DNA of 64,000 nucleotides from Archangium violaceum (lineage in GTDB: Bacteria; Myxococcota; Myxococcia; Myxococcales; Myxococcaceae): positions 771,001 through 835,000 of the forward strand of contig NZ_CP069396.1 of NCBI RefSeq assembly GCF_016887565.1. Reading direction: 5' to 3'. The position numbers and the translations under genes are program-made. Below, piece by piece: positions 25,252 through 34,989 of this stretch (the first letter of the stretch is position 1; each line of letters opens with the position of its first letter). Below the pieces are notes generated by a model. That model worked only from the letters and a program-made list of their open reading frames with translations. It did no database searches and had not been told where the DNA came from.

Positions 25252-28200
25252 ATGAACCAGCACGAGCGGATTGCCATCGTTGGCATGGGCGCGGTGTTAC
25301 CGGACGCATTGGATGTGCCAGCCTTCTGGAACAACATGCTGACGCGCCATTGCTCGATCGCTCCAGTTCCCGAGCAGATCTGGCCCTCTTTCCTGTTCGA
25401 TCCCTCGCGCAAGAACGCGGAGCGGCCGTACTCCCGCCTGGGGTCGGTGGTGAAGGGGCTCTCCTTCAACGCGAAGGAGTTCGGCCTGGCGCCATCCACC
25501 GAGCCGCAGTTGGACCTCTCCCAGAAGGCGGCGCTCCTGGCCTCGCGGCAGGCGCTGGCGGACTATGGGATTCGTGGCCCCACGGAGGGGCTGAACGCGG
25601 CGGTGTACTTCGGCAACCTCCAAGGGGGCACGCAGGCCAAGGGTGAAGCCTGGTTCCGTCTCCTCCACCCGGTGCTGGAGGAGACGGTGGCGCGGCTGCC
25701 GTCCGTCCGCGGCCTGCCGGAGGCGGTGAGAGGCTCGCTGACCGAGGAGCTCCGCACCTCCTGGTACAGCCAGTTCAAGAGCGTGGACGGAGACTCGCTC
25801 CCCGGTCTGCTGGGGAACATCACCGCCTCACGGGTGGCGCACTACTTCAACTTCCAGGGGCCCGCGCAGGTGGTGGATGCGGCCTGTGCCTCGGGGCTCG
25901 CGGCGGTGGACAACGCCTGCCGGTTGCTGCTGTCGGGCAAGTGCGATCTGGCGGTGACGGGGGCGGTGGACTTCCTCATGGATATCCCGTCCTACGTGGG
26001 CTTCTGCCTGATGGGGGCGCTCTCCGCGGAGGGGAGCTTCCCCTTCGACAGCCGGGCCAACGGCTTCATCATGGGTGAGGGCGCGGCGGTCTTCGTGCTC
26101 AAGCGCCTCTCCGAGGCGCGCGCGGCCGGGGATCGGATCTACGCGGTGATCCGGGGGATCGGCTCCTCCTCGGATGGCCGTGGCCGTTCGCTGGTGGCGC
26201 CCAACCCCGATGGACAGATCCGCGCGATGTCGGAGGCCTACCGGCAGGCCGGCGTGGATCCGGCCACCGTCGGGTACATCGAGGCGCACGGGACGGCCAC
26301 GCCCCTGGGAGATCCGGTCGAGATCCACAGCATGCGTGAGATCTTCAAGGACGCCGGCAGAGGGCAGCTCGCGATCGGCTCCGTGAAGGGCAACCTGGGT
26401 CACCTCAAGGGAGCGGCGGGGGCGGTGGGGTTGCTGCGCGCGGCCCTGGCGCTTCATGAGGACACCATTCCACCGCACGCCGGCTTCGAGACCCCCAACC
26501 CGCGCTGCGAGCTGGAGTCGTCGCCCTTCCGCGTGCCCCGGGAGAAGCAGGGCTGGGATTCGAAGGTCCGGCGCAGCGCGGTGAGTGCGTTCGGGTTCGG
26601 CGGCATCAACTACCACGTGGTGCTGGAAGAGGCGGAGCCCGGCACGGCCCGGAAGCGCGCGCCCCGGCCGGCCCAGCGCCCGGGGCTGCCGCTGGGGCTG
26701 GGAGTGATCGCGCTGGGCGCGAACAGCCGCCAGGAGCTGCTGGCGGAGCTGTCCAGGCTACGCGCCGAGGCACCCTCCGCGCAGGCTCTGGCGGAGCGCC
26801 TGTGCGCGCGTCCGCTGCTGAGTGAGGCCCCTGTCCGGATCGCCTTCTTCGCCGAGGACGCGGAGAGCTGCGCCAGATGCCTGGAGGCGGCGGGCACGTT
26901 CCTGGAGAAGGGCGGCAGCACCGCGAAGCTCGATGCGCTGGGGATCTCCTTCCGCGAGGGCCCGATGGTGGGGGGCGGGGTGGCCTTCATGTTCCCCGGC
27001 CAGGGCAGCCAGTACGTGGGGATGATGGATGAGCTCCGCAAGCGCTACCCCGTCGTCCAGCAGGCGCTCGACGAGGCGGACGAGGCGATGAGCGCGCTCC
27101 TGCCCCGGAAGCTGTCCTCCTATCTCTACGTGGAGCCGGGCCAGGATCCGGATGATGCCTTCATCGAGTTGACCCGGACCGAGATCCTCCAACCGGCGAT
27201 GCTCGCCTGTGACGAGGCCCTGCGGCGGCTGCTGGCCCCGCTGGTGTCCCCCCAGCTGGTCATGGGCCACTCGCTGGGGGAGTACGGCGCCTGCGTGGCG
27301 GCGGGGGTGCTCCAGTTCGGCCAGGCGCTCAAGCTGGTGTCGGCCCGCGGAGACGCGATGGCCAACGTCAAGACGGAGGACCCCGGGCTGATGCTCGGGG
27401 TGGGCGCGGGCGAGGCCCAGGTGCAGCAGCTGCTCCAAGGCATCGAGGGCTACGCCGTCATCGTGAACAAGAACTGCCATACCCAGACGATCGTCGGAGG
27501 GGCCTCGGCGGCGGTGGAGGCAGCGGACGCCCGGATGAAGGCCGCCGGTCTGGAGACGGTGTTCCTGCCCGTGTCGCATGCCTTCCACTCGGCCATTGTC
27601 GCGCCGGCCAGCGAGCCCCTGCGGCGCGAGCTGGACAAGATGGAGGTGAAGGCCCCGCAGGTGCCCATCCTCTCGAATGTCACGGGCGGCTACTATCCGG
27701 ACGGCCCCAGCGCGCCGGAGTGGATTCGCGTCACGCTGGCCCAGCAGCTCGCCAGCCCGGTCGAGTTCATCCAGATGGTGGAGCGGGCCTATGCCGATGG
27801 GGCGCGCACCTTCATCGAGGTTGGACCGAAGCGAGCGCAGGCCGGCTTCGTCTCCGACATCCTCAAGGGCCGGCCGCACCGGTCGCTGCACCTGTGTCAC
27901 CCGAAGCTCGGAGAGGTGCAGACGCTGGGCCGCGCCATGGCCTCCCTCGTGGCCGATGGGCAGATCCCCTACGGCGATCCCAAGGCACGGCGGTCTTCTC
28001 CCGCGGGAGACGTGGCGCCCCGGCCTCCCTTCCTTCCACCGATGCTGCCGGTGAAGCCCACGGCCCCCGCCCCCGTGGCGCAGCATGCCGCGGCCGCGCA
28101 GCCCGCCCCCGCGGCGCAGCCCGCCGCGGCCGCGGTCCCGCTCGTACCCCTCATGGGCTCGTTCGCGGTGCTGGATGGGGTGAGCCAGGATCCGCGCTTC

Positions 28201-31200
28201 TGGCAGTTCGTCGCGATGCAGGCGCCGCTGCTCGCCAATTACCTCGCCGGCTCCTACCGGGCCGCGCTCTCGCTCGCTCCAGGCGCGCCGGCGCTCCAGG
28301 CGTTGCCCGGGCTCCCTCCCGTGGCCGTGGCTCCGGAGGCGCCCCCCGTGCCCGCTTCCATCGCCCCGCCCGCTTCCATCGCCCCGCCCGCTTCCCCAGC
28401 TCCCATCACGGACTTCACCGGCTGGGTCCTCGAGCGGGTGGCGGCGAAGACCGGGTACACGAAGGAGGAGCTGGACCTCGATAGCCAGCTCGAGTCCGAG
28501 CTGGGCGTGGACAGCATCCGGCAGATCGACGTGGCGATGTCGCTGCGAGACGAGCTCAAGCTGCCCCCGGATGACCGCTTCCGCCTCTCGGACTACCCGA
28601 CGCTCCGAAAGTTGATCGGCTACCTGGAGCAGAGGGTCGCCGCCGTGCGCGGCGCTCCCACTCCGGGCGCTCCCGTCCCCGCGGCTTCTGCTACTCCAGC
28701 CGTGGAGCTGACCACCCGAGTCCTCCGGCGAGTGGCCCAGAAGACCGGCTATGAGCTCTCCGAGCTGCAGCAGAACCTGGACGCGAACCTCGAGACCGAG
28801 CTTGGCATCGACAGCATCCGTCAGATGGAGGTGCTCCTCGCGCTGCGGGAGGAGTTCAAGTTCACGGGTGATGATGGCTTCCGGCTGTCCAACTACCCCT
28901 CGCTCCGCAGCTTGATCGCCTACCTGGAAGAACGGGTGGGCGGAGGAGGCCCAACGCGCCCTTTTGACGTGGCCCGGCCGGCGCCCATCGCCGAGCCGGG
29001 TGACGCGGAGCCGCTGAAGGCACCTCTCTTCGCTCGCAGGCTCTTCCTCGAGGCGGCGCCGCCAGCGCTCTCCGCCAGTCACCGGCCGCTGGCCGTGCTC
29101 TGTCCGGACGCTGACCCGGAGGCCCCCTGGCAGAAGCTGCCTGGACGGAAGGTGGTGATCCTGCCCTCCATGAGCGAGGACGCCATCCAACAGGCGCTGG
29201 GCAGCCTCGAGGGCGTGAACCTGGTGGATGCCTGTGCCCTGGCGTCAGGAGAGGGCTCCGCCACCGCCGCGGCGCAGGCCGCGCTCAAGCGGGTCTTCCG
29301 TGTGGCGAGGGCGATCAGCCGCTCTCCGGGGCGGCCCGCGCGGGTGGTGGTGCTCACGCGGATGGGCGGGGGGCTGGGGCTGGAGCCAGGGGCGTCCGCC
29401 ACCGTGGAGGCGCTCGCGGGCTCGGCCGCGGCGGCAGGCGCCTGGAAGTGTGTGGGCCGGGAGTGGTCGGAGGAGAAGACGCACGTCGCGGTGACCGTGG
29501 CGGACCTGTCCAGCTCGCCTGGCGCCGAGGATCTGGAGGCGCTGGGTGCCGAGCTGAGCGCGGAGGCCGGGCCCCTGGAGGTGGCGTTCCACCAGGGGGT
29601 GCGCCGGGCGCCAGTCCTGAGGTCCGCGGCTCTCTCCCAGGGAGAGCTGCCGCGCGGCGGGGTCGTGCTCCTCGTGGGTGGGGCCAGGGGCATCCTCTCC
29701 CGGGCCTCGCTGGAGCTGGCTCGCGCAGGCTACCGGCTCGCGCTGGTGGGCAGGACTCCGCGAGGAAGCGTGGCGGCGGGCCTGGATCGGACGCGCCTCC
29801 GCGCGCTGGCCAGGGAGAACGCGGGCGTGGGGGCGTCCACCTCCGAGGTCAACCGCCAGGCGGAGCTCCTGGCGCGGCAGGCGGAGGTCGAGGCGACCCT
29901 CGAGGAGCTGTCACGGATGGGAGCCGAGGTGCTCTACCTCTCCGCGGATGCCTCCCGCCCGGAGGAGATGATCGCCGCGGTGGAGGAGGTCCGGCGGCGC
30001 TTCGGCAGGCTGGACGCGGTGATTCATGGGGCGGGCGTGGATCAGAGCAAGAGCCTGCTCTCGAAGCGGGAAGAGGAGCTGGACCAGGTCTTGCTGCCCA
30101 AGGTGGCGGGGCTGGAAGCGCTGGCTCGGGCCGCGGCACCCGCGAAGCTCTGCACGATTGGCTCCGTGACCGGGAGGTTCGGCAACGCGGGGCAGATCGA
30201 CTACGGCGCGGCCAATGAGGTCCTCTCCAAGCTCTGCCTGGCCTTCGGGGGTACGGCGCTGGACTTCACCGCATGGGCGGACGTGGGCATGGCCGTGGTC
30301 TTCGCGCCAGTGATGCGGGAGCGCGGCATGGATCTCCTCCCTCCCGGGGAGGGGGTGAAGATCCTTCGCGCGGCCGTGGGGCCAAGCGCGCCCGGGGAGT
30401 GGGTGATCTGCGGCAGGCTCCCGGGTGTGCTTGCCTTCGAGCCGCCGCTCCCCACCCGGAACCAGCTGTTCGTTCCAGGCGCGGAGCGCGTCGACTCCTT
30501 CTCGCTGGCGATGGAGAGCTGCGCCTTCCTGCGTGATCACCGCGCGACGAGCGGGGGGCTGCTGCCCGGAGTCGTGGGGCTCGAGCTGATGGCCTCCGCG
30601 GCGAGGACCCTGGCTCCCGAGCTGCCGTTGACGTCCGTCAGGGGTCTGTCCTTCGCCGCTCCGCTGAAGGTGTTCGCGGACAAGCCGCGGGAAGCCACCG
30701 TGCGGGCGGAGCGCGGGCAGGCAGGCCCCGAGGGGTTGCTCACGCGGGCACACATCCAGGTGGGGGACACGCTCCATCACCGGGCGGAGCTGCTCCTGGG
30801 GGGAGCCCTCCCCGCACCCGAGGCGCCCACGGCCCGCCCCTCGGCTCCTGGCCCTGGCGCGGAGGCCATCTACCGGTTCTTCTTCCATGGGCCCTCCTTC
30901 CAGGCCGTGGAGTCGACCTGGCTCTCCGAGCACATGTTGCTGGCTCGCTCCAAGCCGCTCCGTCCGCCGCTGGGCGAGGACCTTTCCCCCTCGGCTCGCG
31001 TCCGGGCCATGGCGCGGGAGGTGGCCCTTCAGGCCGCTGGCATCTTCCTCTGGGCCGCGCGCAAGCAGGCCGGGCTGCCCGTGGGAATCCAGCAGGTGAG
31101 CATCTTCCAGGAGGCGCGAGAGGGCGAGCAGGTGGAGGCCGCCGCGGTGCCGCGGTCGCACCTCGGGGCGGCCAGCCGGTTCGACGTGTGGCTACGGGGA

Positions 31201-31263
31201 GATGACGGGAGGCTCCTGGAAGCGTGGAGCGGGCTCGAGTTTCAGAAGCTCGCCGATGTCTGA
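25252..31263 (+). CDS. iterative type I PKS, PfaA/enediyne-PKS-like: KS-AT-ACP-ACP-KR-DH
   Basis: 2003 residues from ATG 25252. KS ~1-460 with Cys212 ('DAACASG'), His346 ('EAHGTATP') and His384 ('NLGHLKG'). AT ~575-900 with Ser674 in GHSLGE. An Ala/Pro linker with the tandem 'ASIAPPASIAPPAS'. Two ACPs with Ser1088 and Ser1188 ('LGVDSIRQ', 'LGIDSIRQ'). KR ~1470-1725 with 'LLVGGARGILSRASL' and Tyr1651. C-terminal double-hotdog DH with His1763 in 'RDHRATSGGLLPGVVG' and 'FHGPSFQ'. There is no ER, thioesterase or PPTase. Single-module architecture with tandem ACPs implies iterative chain building, as in PUFA synthases. The full Pfa set (PfaB, PfaC, PfaD) is absent here. It faces the minus-strand lipid operon. 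Confidence 0.92.
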   Translation: MNQHERIAIVGMGAVLPDALDVPAFWNNMLTRHCSIAPVPEQIWPSFLFDPSRKNAERPYSRLGSVVKGLSFNAKEFGLAPSTEPQLDLSQKAALLASRQALADYGIRGPTEGLNAAVYFGNLQGGTQAKGEAWFRLLHPVLEETVARLPSVRGLPEAVRGSLTEELRTSWYSQFKSVDGDSLPGLLGNITASRVAHYFNFQGPAQVVDAACASGLAAVDNACRLLLSGKCDLAVTGAVDFLMDIPSYVGFCLMGALSAEGSFPFDSRANGFIMGEGAAVFVLKRLSEARAAGDRIYAVIRGIGSSSDGRGRSLVAPNPDGQIRAMSEAYRQAGVDPATVGYIEAHGTATPLGDPVEIHSMREIFKDAGRGQLAIGSVKGNLGHLKGAAGAVGLLRAALALHEDTIPPHAGFETPNPRCELESSPFRVPREKQGWDSKVRRSAVSAFGFGGINYHVVLEEAEPGTARKRAPRPAQRPGLPLGLGVIALGANSRQELLAELSRLRAEAPSAQALAERLCARPLLSEAPVRIAFFAEDAESCARCLEAAGTFLEKGGSTAKLDALGISFREGPMVGGGVAFMFPGQGSQYVGMMDELRKRYPVVQQALDEADEAMSALLPRKLSSYLYVEPGQDPDDAFIELTRTEILQPAMLACDEALRRLLAPLVSPQLVMGHSLGEYGACVAAGVLQFGQALKLVSARGDAMANVKTEDPGLMLGVGAGEAQVQQLLQGIEGYAVIVNKNCHTQTIVGGASAAVEAADARMKAAGLETVFLPVSHAFHSAIVAPASEPLRRELDKMEVKAPQVPILSNVTGGYYPDGPSAPEWIRVTLAQQLASPVEFIQMVERAYADGARTFIEVGPKRAQAGFVSDILKGRPHRSLHLCHPKLGEVQTLGRAMASLVADGQIPYGDPKARRSSPAGDVAPRPPFLPPMLPVKPTAPAPVAQHAAAAQPAPAAQPAAAAVPLVPLMGSFAVLDGVSQDPRFWQFVAMQAPLLANYLAGSYRAALSLAPGAPALQALPGLPPVAVAPEAPPVPASIAPPASIAPPASPAPITDFTGWVLERVAAKTGYTKEELDLDSQLESELGVDSIRQIDVAMSLRDELKLPPDDRFRLSDYPTLRKLIGYLEQRVAAVRGAPTPGAPVPAASATPAVELTTRVLRRVAQKTGYELSELQQNLDANLETELGIDSIRQMEVLLALREEFKFTGDDGFRLSNYPSLRSLIAYLEERVGGGGPTRPFDVARPAPIAEPGDAEPLKAPLFARRLFLEAAPPALSASHRPLAVLCPDADPEAPWQKLPGRKVVILPSMSEDAIQQALGSLEGVNLVDACALASGEGSATAAAQAALKRVFRVARAISRSPGRPARVVVLTRMGGGLGLEPGASATVEALAGSAAAAGAWKCVGREWSEEKTHVAVTVADLSSSPGAEDLEALGAELSAEAGPLEVAFHQGVRRAPVLRSAALSQGELPRGGVVLLVGGARGILSRASLELARAGYRLALVGRTPRGSVAAGLDRTRLRALARENAGVGASTSEVNRQAELLARQAEVEATLEELSRMGAEVLYLSADASRPEEMIAAVEEVRRRFGRLDAVIHGAGVDQSKSLLSKREEELDQVLLPKVAGLEALARAAAPAKLCTIGSVTGRFGNAGQIDYGAANEVLSKLCLAFGGTALDFTAWADVGMAVVFAPVMRERGMDLLPPGEGVKILRAAVGPSAPGEWVICGRLPGVLAFEPPLPTRNQLFVPGAERVDSFSLAMESCAFLRDHRATSGGLLPGVVGLELMASAARTLAPELPLTSVRGLSFAAPLKVFADKPREATVRAERGQAGPEGLLTRAHIQVGDTLHHRAELLLGGALPAPEAPTARPSAPGPGAEAIYRFFFHGPSFQAVESTWLSEHMLLARSKPLRPPLGEDLSPSARVRAMAREVALQAAGIFLWAARKQAGLPVGIQQVSIFQEAREGEQVEAAAVPRSHLGAASRFDVWLRGDDGRLLEAWSGLEFQKLADV

Positions 31264-31371
31264 TGAGTAGCGCTCGGCGTCCGATGAGCCTGCCTGCGTC
31301 GTCAGGGGGGTCCAGCTCCAACGGCTCCGGCCGCCCGTGCAACCACCCTGACCAGGGGCCCTCGGTGGCGC

Positions 31372-34300
31372 TCAGCGGCGCTTGGGGCGGCTCTTGGGCC
31401 CCAGGCGCCCTTGCGGCGGAGCCTGCGGGACGAAGTAGGGCCGCCGCTGGTGTTGTGCGTGGTGGGCGGGGAACATGGCGGAGAAGAACTCCGTCCACCC
31501 GCCGGTGCGCACGCGCACCAGCTCGTAGCGCTCCGGCTGCCACGCCGCCGCGGCGTAGGTGTCCGGGTCCGCGACGGTCACCGTCAGCAGGTTCGAGCCG
31601 ACGTGGCCCGCGGCGTACTGACGGATGAACTCCTCCAGCTCTTCCTGGGGGAAGTCCTCGCGCACGTTCAGGTCCACCGGCGCCGCGTTGGAGAGCTTCA
31701 GGTTGATGGCGTCCTGGTTCCAGCTGCTCATGGCGGTGTAGAGGGGACGGTTGGTCCCGGCGAAGGGATTGCTCGCCGCCGGATCCTGCGCGATGGGCGG
31801 GAGATCCTGCGGTACCGGCGTCGGGCTGAAATCCGAGGGGTAGGGCTGGGCATTGCGCCGTCCATCCGGCGAGGCCCCGCTGCTCAGCGCGTCTCCCACG
31901 TAGGCCTCGAAGGTGCCCACGCCCACCTGCAGCGACAGCTCCCACGGCGCGCCCCGCACCGAATAGGTCTTCTTCAACCCCTGGAGGATGGAGGCCAGCA
32001 CCGGCGGGGGTGCATCCAGCGTCTCCCGCGCCAGCGTGGTGATGCGCTCCACGAGCCAGCCTCCGAGCGCGTCCACCTCCGGTACGCCCATGCCGAACTT
32101 CGGCAGCGCCAGCGCCGCGGACCGGATCTGCTGGAAACGCCGGGCCCGCTCGTCCGAGCGCAGCGGACCCGCGAGCTTGCTCTGGAAGGGCTCCTCCATG
32201 CCGTAGCCCCAGTCCTCCTGGAGCGCCTCCACCAGCTCCGGCAGCGTGGTGAGGGCCGTCTCCGGATCGAAGACCAGCTTCTTGATGGCGTAGAGCGAAT
32301 CGATCGTCGTCGACAGCGCCAGGTACATCGGGGCGATCAGGTGATAGCGCGCACCGCCATGGGACAGATCCCTCCCCGTCTCCACGCAGCCATCGATGAC
32401 GGTGGAGAGCAGGGGGCTGGGGCAGTACTTCCAGAGCGCACCGTAGTTGCCCAACACGCTGGTGTAGAACTGCACCGTCAGGTAACGCAGGTGCTGGAGG
32501 TAGAGCTTCTGGAGCTGCTCGAAGCTCGAGATCTCCGTGGCGGGCGGTGAGCGGAAGCTGACCTTCCAGCCACGCAGGTAGACGGGGCCGGCCTGGTTGA
32601 AGCGGGCGCCCTGGTTGAGCGCGAGCTCCAGCGCGTCCAGCGTGACGATGTTGCTGAAGGCGAACTCGCACTGGCCGGCGATCATCGGCTCGTAGCAGCC
32701 GTCGCAGACGTAGTCGCGCGCCGCCGACAGGGGCAGCTTCGAGAACCCCGACAGCGCGCCCACCATCCGGTCCTCCTGGAAGAGGATGGGGTGGGAGCCG
32801 CCGCTCAACAGCGCGCGCGCGGCCTCCTGGATGATGTCCTCGCCCAGGCCCGGATAGACCCGGAGGGACAACACGGGCGCGTTGAGCGGCAGCCGCCGGG
32901 CCGAGCGCAGGCACAGCAACGTCAACCGGTTGGCGCCCGGCGTGGGCTTCGCGTCGTCCGTCGGCAGGTAGCCCCCCACGGTGATCTGCTGGACCCACTG
33001 GTTGATGCCGTCACCCTGCGGGAAGTTGCCGCCGGCGTACGACACCGCCGTCGTCCCGTACGTGGCATGGTCCGTGGCGTTCTGCCGGTTGTGCAGCGCC
33101 TTCTCGCCCAGCTTGACCCACAGCGCGTCGAGCACCTCCTGGGCCTCGCCCTCCTTGTCCGGATCGAAGAAGGGCGCGAGCAGCTGATCCAACCGGCCAA
33201 TGGATACGGGCTCGCCCACCAGGTGCAGGCAGCAGTGGAGGTTGAAGAGGCATTGCGCCGCCTCCACCAGGGTGTCGGGCTTGTCGGTGGCCAGCTTGCG
33301 CATGCGCGCGGCGAGGGTGCGCAGGTTCTCCCGCGCCTCGGGGTGGGTGGAGGCGTCCGCGGCCATGCGCTCGGCGAGCAGGGCATAGTTGCGGCAGTAG
33401 CCCTGCACTCCCTCGAGCGAGAGGATGGCGGCCTGGAAGAACGCGCGTTGGTCGTCCGTGCTGGCCTTCTTCTCGCGCTTGCGCAGGTCCTTCAGCAGCG
33501 CCTCCAGGCCCTTCTCGAGCACCTTGCGGTGATTGGGCACCACGTGCCCCATGGACGAGGTCTCGTCCAGCAGGGCGAGGAAGCCCTCCAGCCGCTCCTC
33601 GTCGTCGAGGTAGGGCATGACCTCCTTGCCGCGGCCGAGCGACAGCTCCGGCATGACGCCGACGAGCACGTCCCGCGGATCGATGCGGAACAGGTCCGCC
33701 TGCCACGCCCACGAGTCGCGGGGCAGCGGGTATTCGGTGGTCGTCCAGACGCGCGTGAGCATGCGCTGGATGGACAAGCCCCGGCGCACCACCACGGGGG
33801 CCTTCAGGTAGTGCTGCTCACCCCGCTCGAGGAACGCGGAGAGGGGAGGGACACGGGGTGTGTCCATCCGGCGGTACCACTGGTTCTGCCAGCGCTCGAA
33901 CACCTTGCCCAGCAGGCCAAGGATGCGCTGGGAGGGGGCATCCCCGAGCACGTACTGGCCCGTTCCCATCACGTTGAGGTAGTCCGCCGAGTTGTAGAAC
34001 ATCAGCCCGTTGGCGCTGCGCACCCGCCAGAGGGGCGCGGGCACGAAGTCGGACGGTGTCAGGCCCTCGCGCACGTCCAGCTCCGAGGTCGCGGGGACGT
34101 AGAAGTAGCCGCCCGAGACGGCGTTGAGGATGCCGAGCAGTTTGTCCGAGTCGCCCGAGGGCCCTCCCACCATGCGCGCGAGCATCGTCTCGAAGACGGC
34201 CGTGTCCTTGGCGAAGCCGACGAAGTAGATGCCCTGTTCACGGCCACCGCCGAGGGGGGAATGGCCATAGGGCAGGGCCTGGCGCACCAGCTCCCGATTG

Positions 34301-34989
34301 GAGTGGTCCTCCGCCAGCACGCGAACCCGCTTGATGTGACTGCGGATGTCCTGATCGGGAATGAGCACCGCCTGGTCATCGCGGCCAATGACGTTCTGCT
34401 GGGCGTGCAGGCTCATCCCGGAGAACGCCGCCCACGCCACATCGAACTTCTGCGCGAGCACCCAGCAGCTCCCGGGGGCGGTGTCCGTCCCCGTCTGGAG
34501 GATGTTCTCCACCACGGAGGCCGGGTCGCTCGGGCTGGTGATGCCGTCGATGAAGTGCTGGTCGAGGATCTTCTGATCAGGCGGCATCGCGGCCCGGGTC
34601 TGCTCGTGGCGTGAGAGCAGCGGCCCCAGGGTCTTCTCGACCGAGGCCCGGAGCACGTCGACGCCCGCCTCCGAGTCGGCCTTGAGGTACAGCCATACAT
34701 CTCCTCCGCTGTCCTGGAAGTGCGAGCTGGTGGCCAGCACGGACCGGGAGGGCGGCGCGCCAGCGGGGGCGTGGCCCGACCACTCGCTCCACAACGCACC
34801 GCGGATGGCCACGACGATGCGGCGCCGGTCGGAGCGCGTATCCGCGGTGGTGACCAGGAGCTTCAACGCCGCCAGCACGGGCTTGCTGGCGCGGGGCTCC
34901 TTCAGCCAGCCGGTGATGAAGAGGCCGTGCGTTGGCGTGAACATCAACCCGGGTTGGGCGGACTTCAGGACGGATTCAATGGCTGGCAT
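31372..34989 (-). CDS. fusion of DyP-peroxidase-like domain and glycyl-radical-enzyme (PFL-like) domain
   Basis: 1205 residues from ATG 34989. Residues ~1-290 resemble a DyP peroxidase: Asp148 in 'FIDGITSPSDP' (cf. GxxDG), His218 in 'SHIKRVR' (heme-ligand region), and Arg250 in 'YGHSPLGGGREQGIYFVGFAKD'. After a ~200-residue bridge, ~500-1205 resemble a glycyl radical enzyme. The active-site loop is 'DGCYEP' with Cys765 and Glu767 (the GCxE type of non-PFL members); 'HGGARYHLIAP' and 'TIDSLYAIKKLVFD' follow. The C-terminal 'RVRTGGWTEFF' puts the candidate radical Gly at 1164, 41 residues from the end. No radical-SAM activase is in the window. It is last in the lipid operon; reaction unknown. 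Confidence 0.8.
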   Translation of the reverse strand: MPAIESVLKSAQPGLMFTPTHGLFITGWLKEPRASKPVLAALKLLVTTADTRSDRRRIVVAIRGALWSEWSGHAPAGAPPSRSVLATSSHFQDSGGDVWLYLKADSEAGVDVLRASVEKTLGPLLSRHEQTRAAMPPDQKILDQHFIDGITSPSDPASVVENILQTGTDTAPGSCWVLAQKFDVAWAAFSGMSLHAQQNVIGRDDQAVLIPDQDIRSHIKRVRVLAEDHSNRELVRQALPYGHSPLGGGREQGIYFVGFAKDTAVFETMLARMVGGPSGDSDKLLGILNAVSGGYFYVPATSELDVREGLTPSDFVPAPLWRVRSANGLMFYNSADYLNVMGTGQYVLGDAPSQRILGLLGKVFERWQNQWYRRMDTPRVPPLSAFLERGEQHYLKAPVVVRRGLSIQRMLTRVWTTTEYPLPRDSWAWQADLFRIDPRDVLVGVMPELSLGRGKEVMPYLDDEERLEGFLALLDETSSMGHVVPNHRKVLEKGLEALLKDLRKREKKASTDDQRAFFQAAILSLEGVQGYCRNYALLAERMAADASTHPEARENLRTLAARMRKLATDKPDTLVEAAQCLFNLHCCLHLVGEPVSIGRLDQLLAPFFDPDKEGEAQEVLDALWVKLGEKALHNRQNATDHATYGTTAVSYAGGNFPQGDGINQWVQQITVGGYLPTDDAKPTPGANRLTLLCLRSARRLPLNAPVLSLRVYPGLGEDIIQEAARALLSGGSHPILFQEDRMVGALSGFSKLPLSAARDYVCDGCYEPMIAGQCEFAFSNIVTLDALELALNQGARFNQAGPVYLRGWKVSFRSPPATEISSFEQLQKLYLQHLRYLTVQFYTSVLGNYGALWKYCPSPLLSTVIDGCVETGRDLSHGGARYHLIAPMYLALSTTIDSLYAIKKLVFDPETALTTLPELVEALQEDWGYGMEEPFQSKLAGPLRSDERARRFQQIRSAALALPKFGMGVPEVDALGGWLVERITTLARETLDAPPPVLASILQGLKKTYSVRGAPWELSLQVGVGTFEAYVGDALSSGASPDGRRNAQPYPSDFSPTPVPQDLPPIAQDPAASNPFAGTNRPLYTAMSSWNQDAINLKLSNAAPVDLNVREDFPQEELEEFIRQYAAGHVGSNLLTVTVADPDTYAAAAWQPERYELVRVRTGGWTEFFSAMFPAHHAQHQRRPYFVPQAPPQGRLGPKSRPKRR

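Noticed and set aside
28340-28400. Tandem direct repeat in the PKS as a possible CRISPR or phase-variable tract
   Set aside because: It is a short in-frame Ala/Pro linker repeat (ASIAPP) between AT and ACP, common in PKS linkers.
26758-29190. 810-codon minus-strand frame opposite the iterative PKS
   Set aside because: Antisense to KS/AT/ACP coding sequence with all catalytic motifs intact on the plus strand.
25252-31263. A complete PUFA (pfa) synthase locus
   Set aside because: Only a PfaA-like KS-AT-ACP protein with KR-DH is present; PfaB, PfaC and PfaD homologues are absent from the window.
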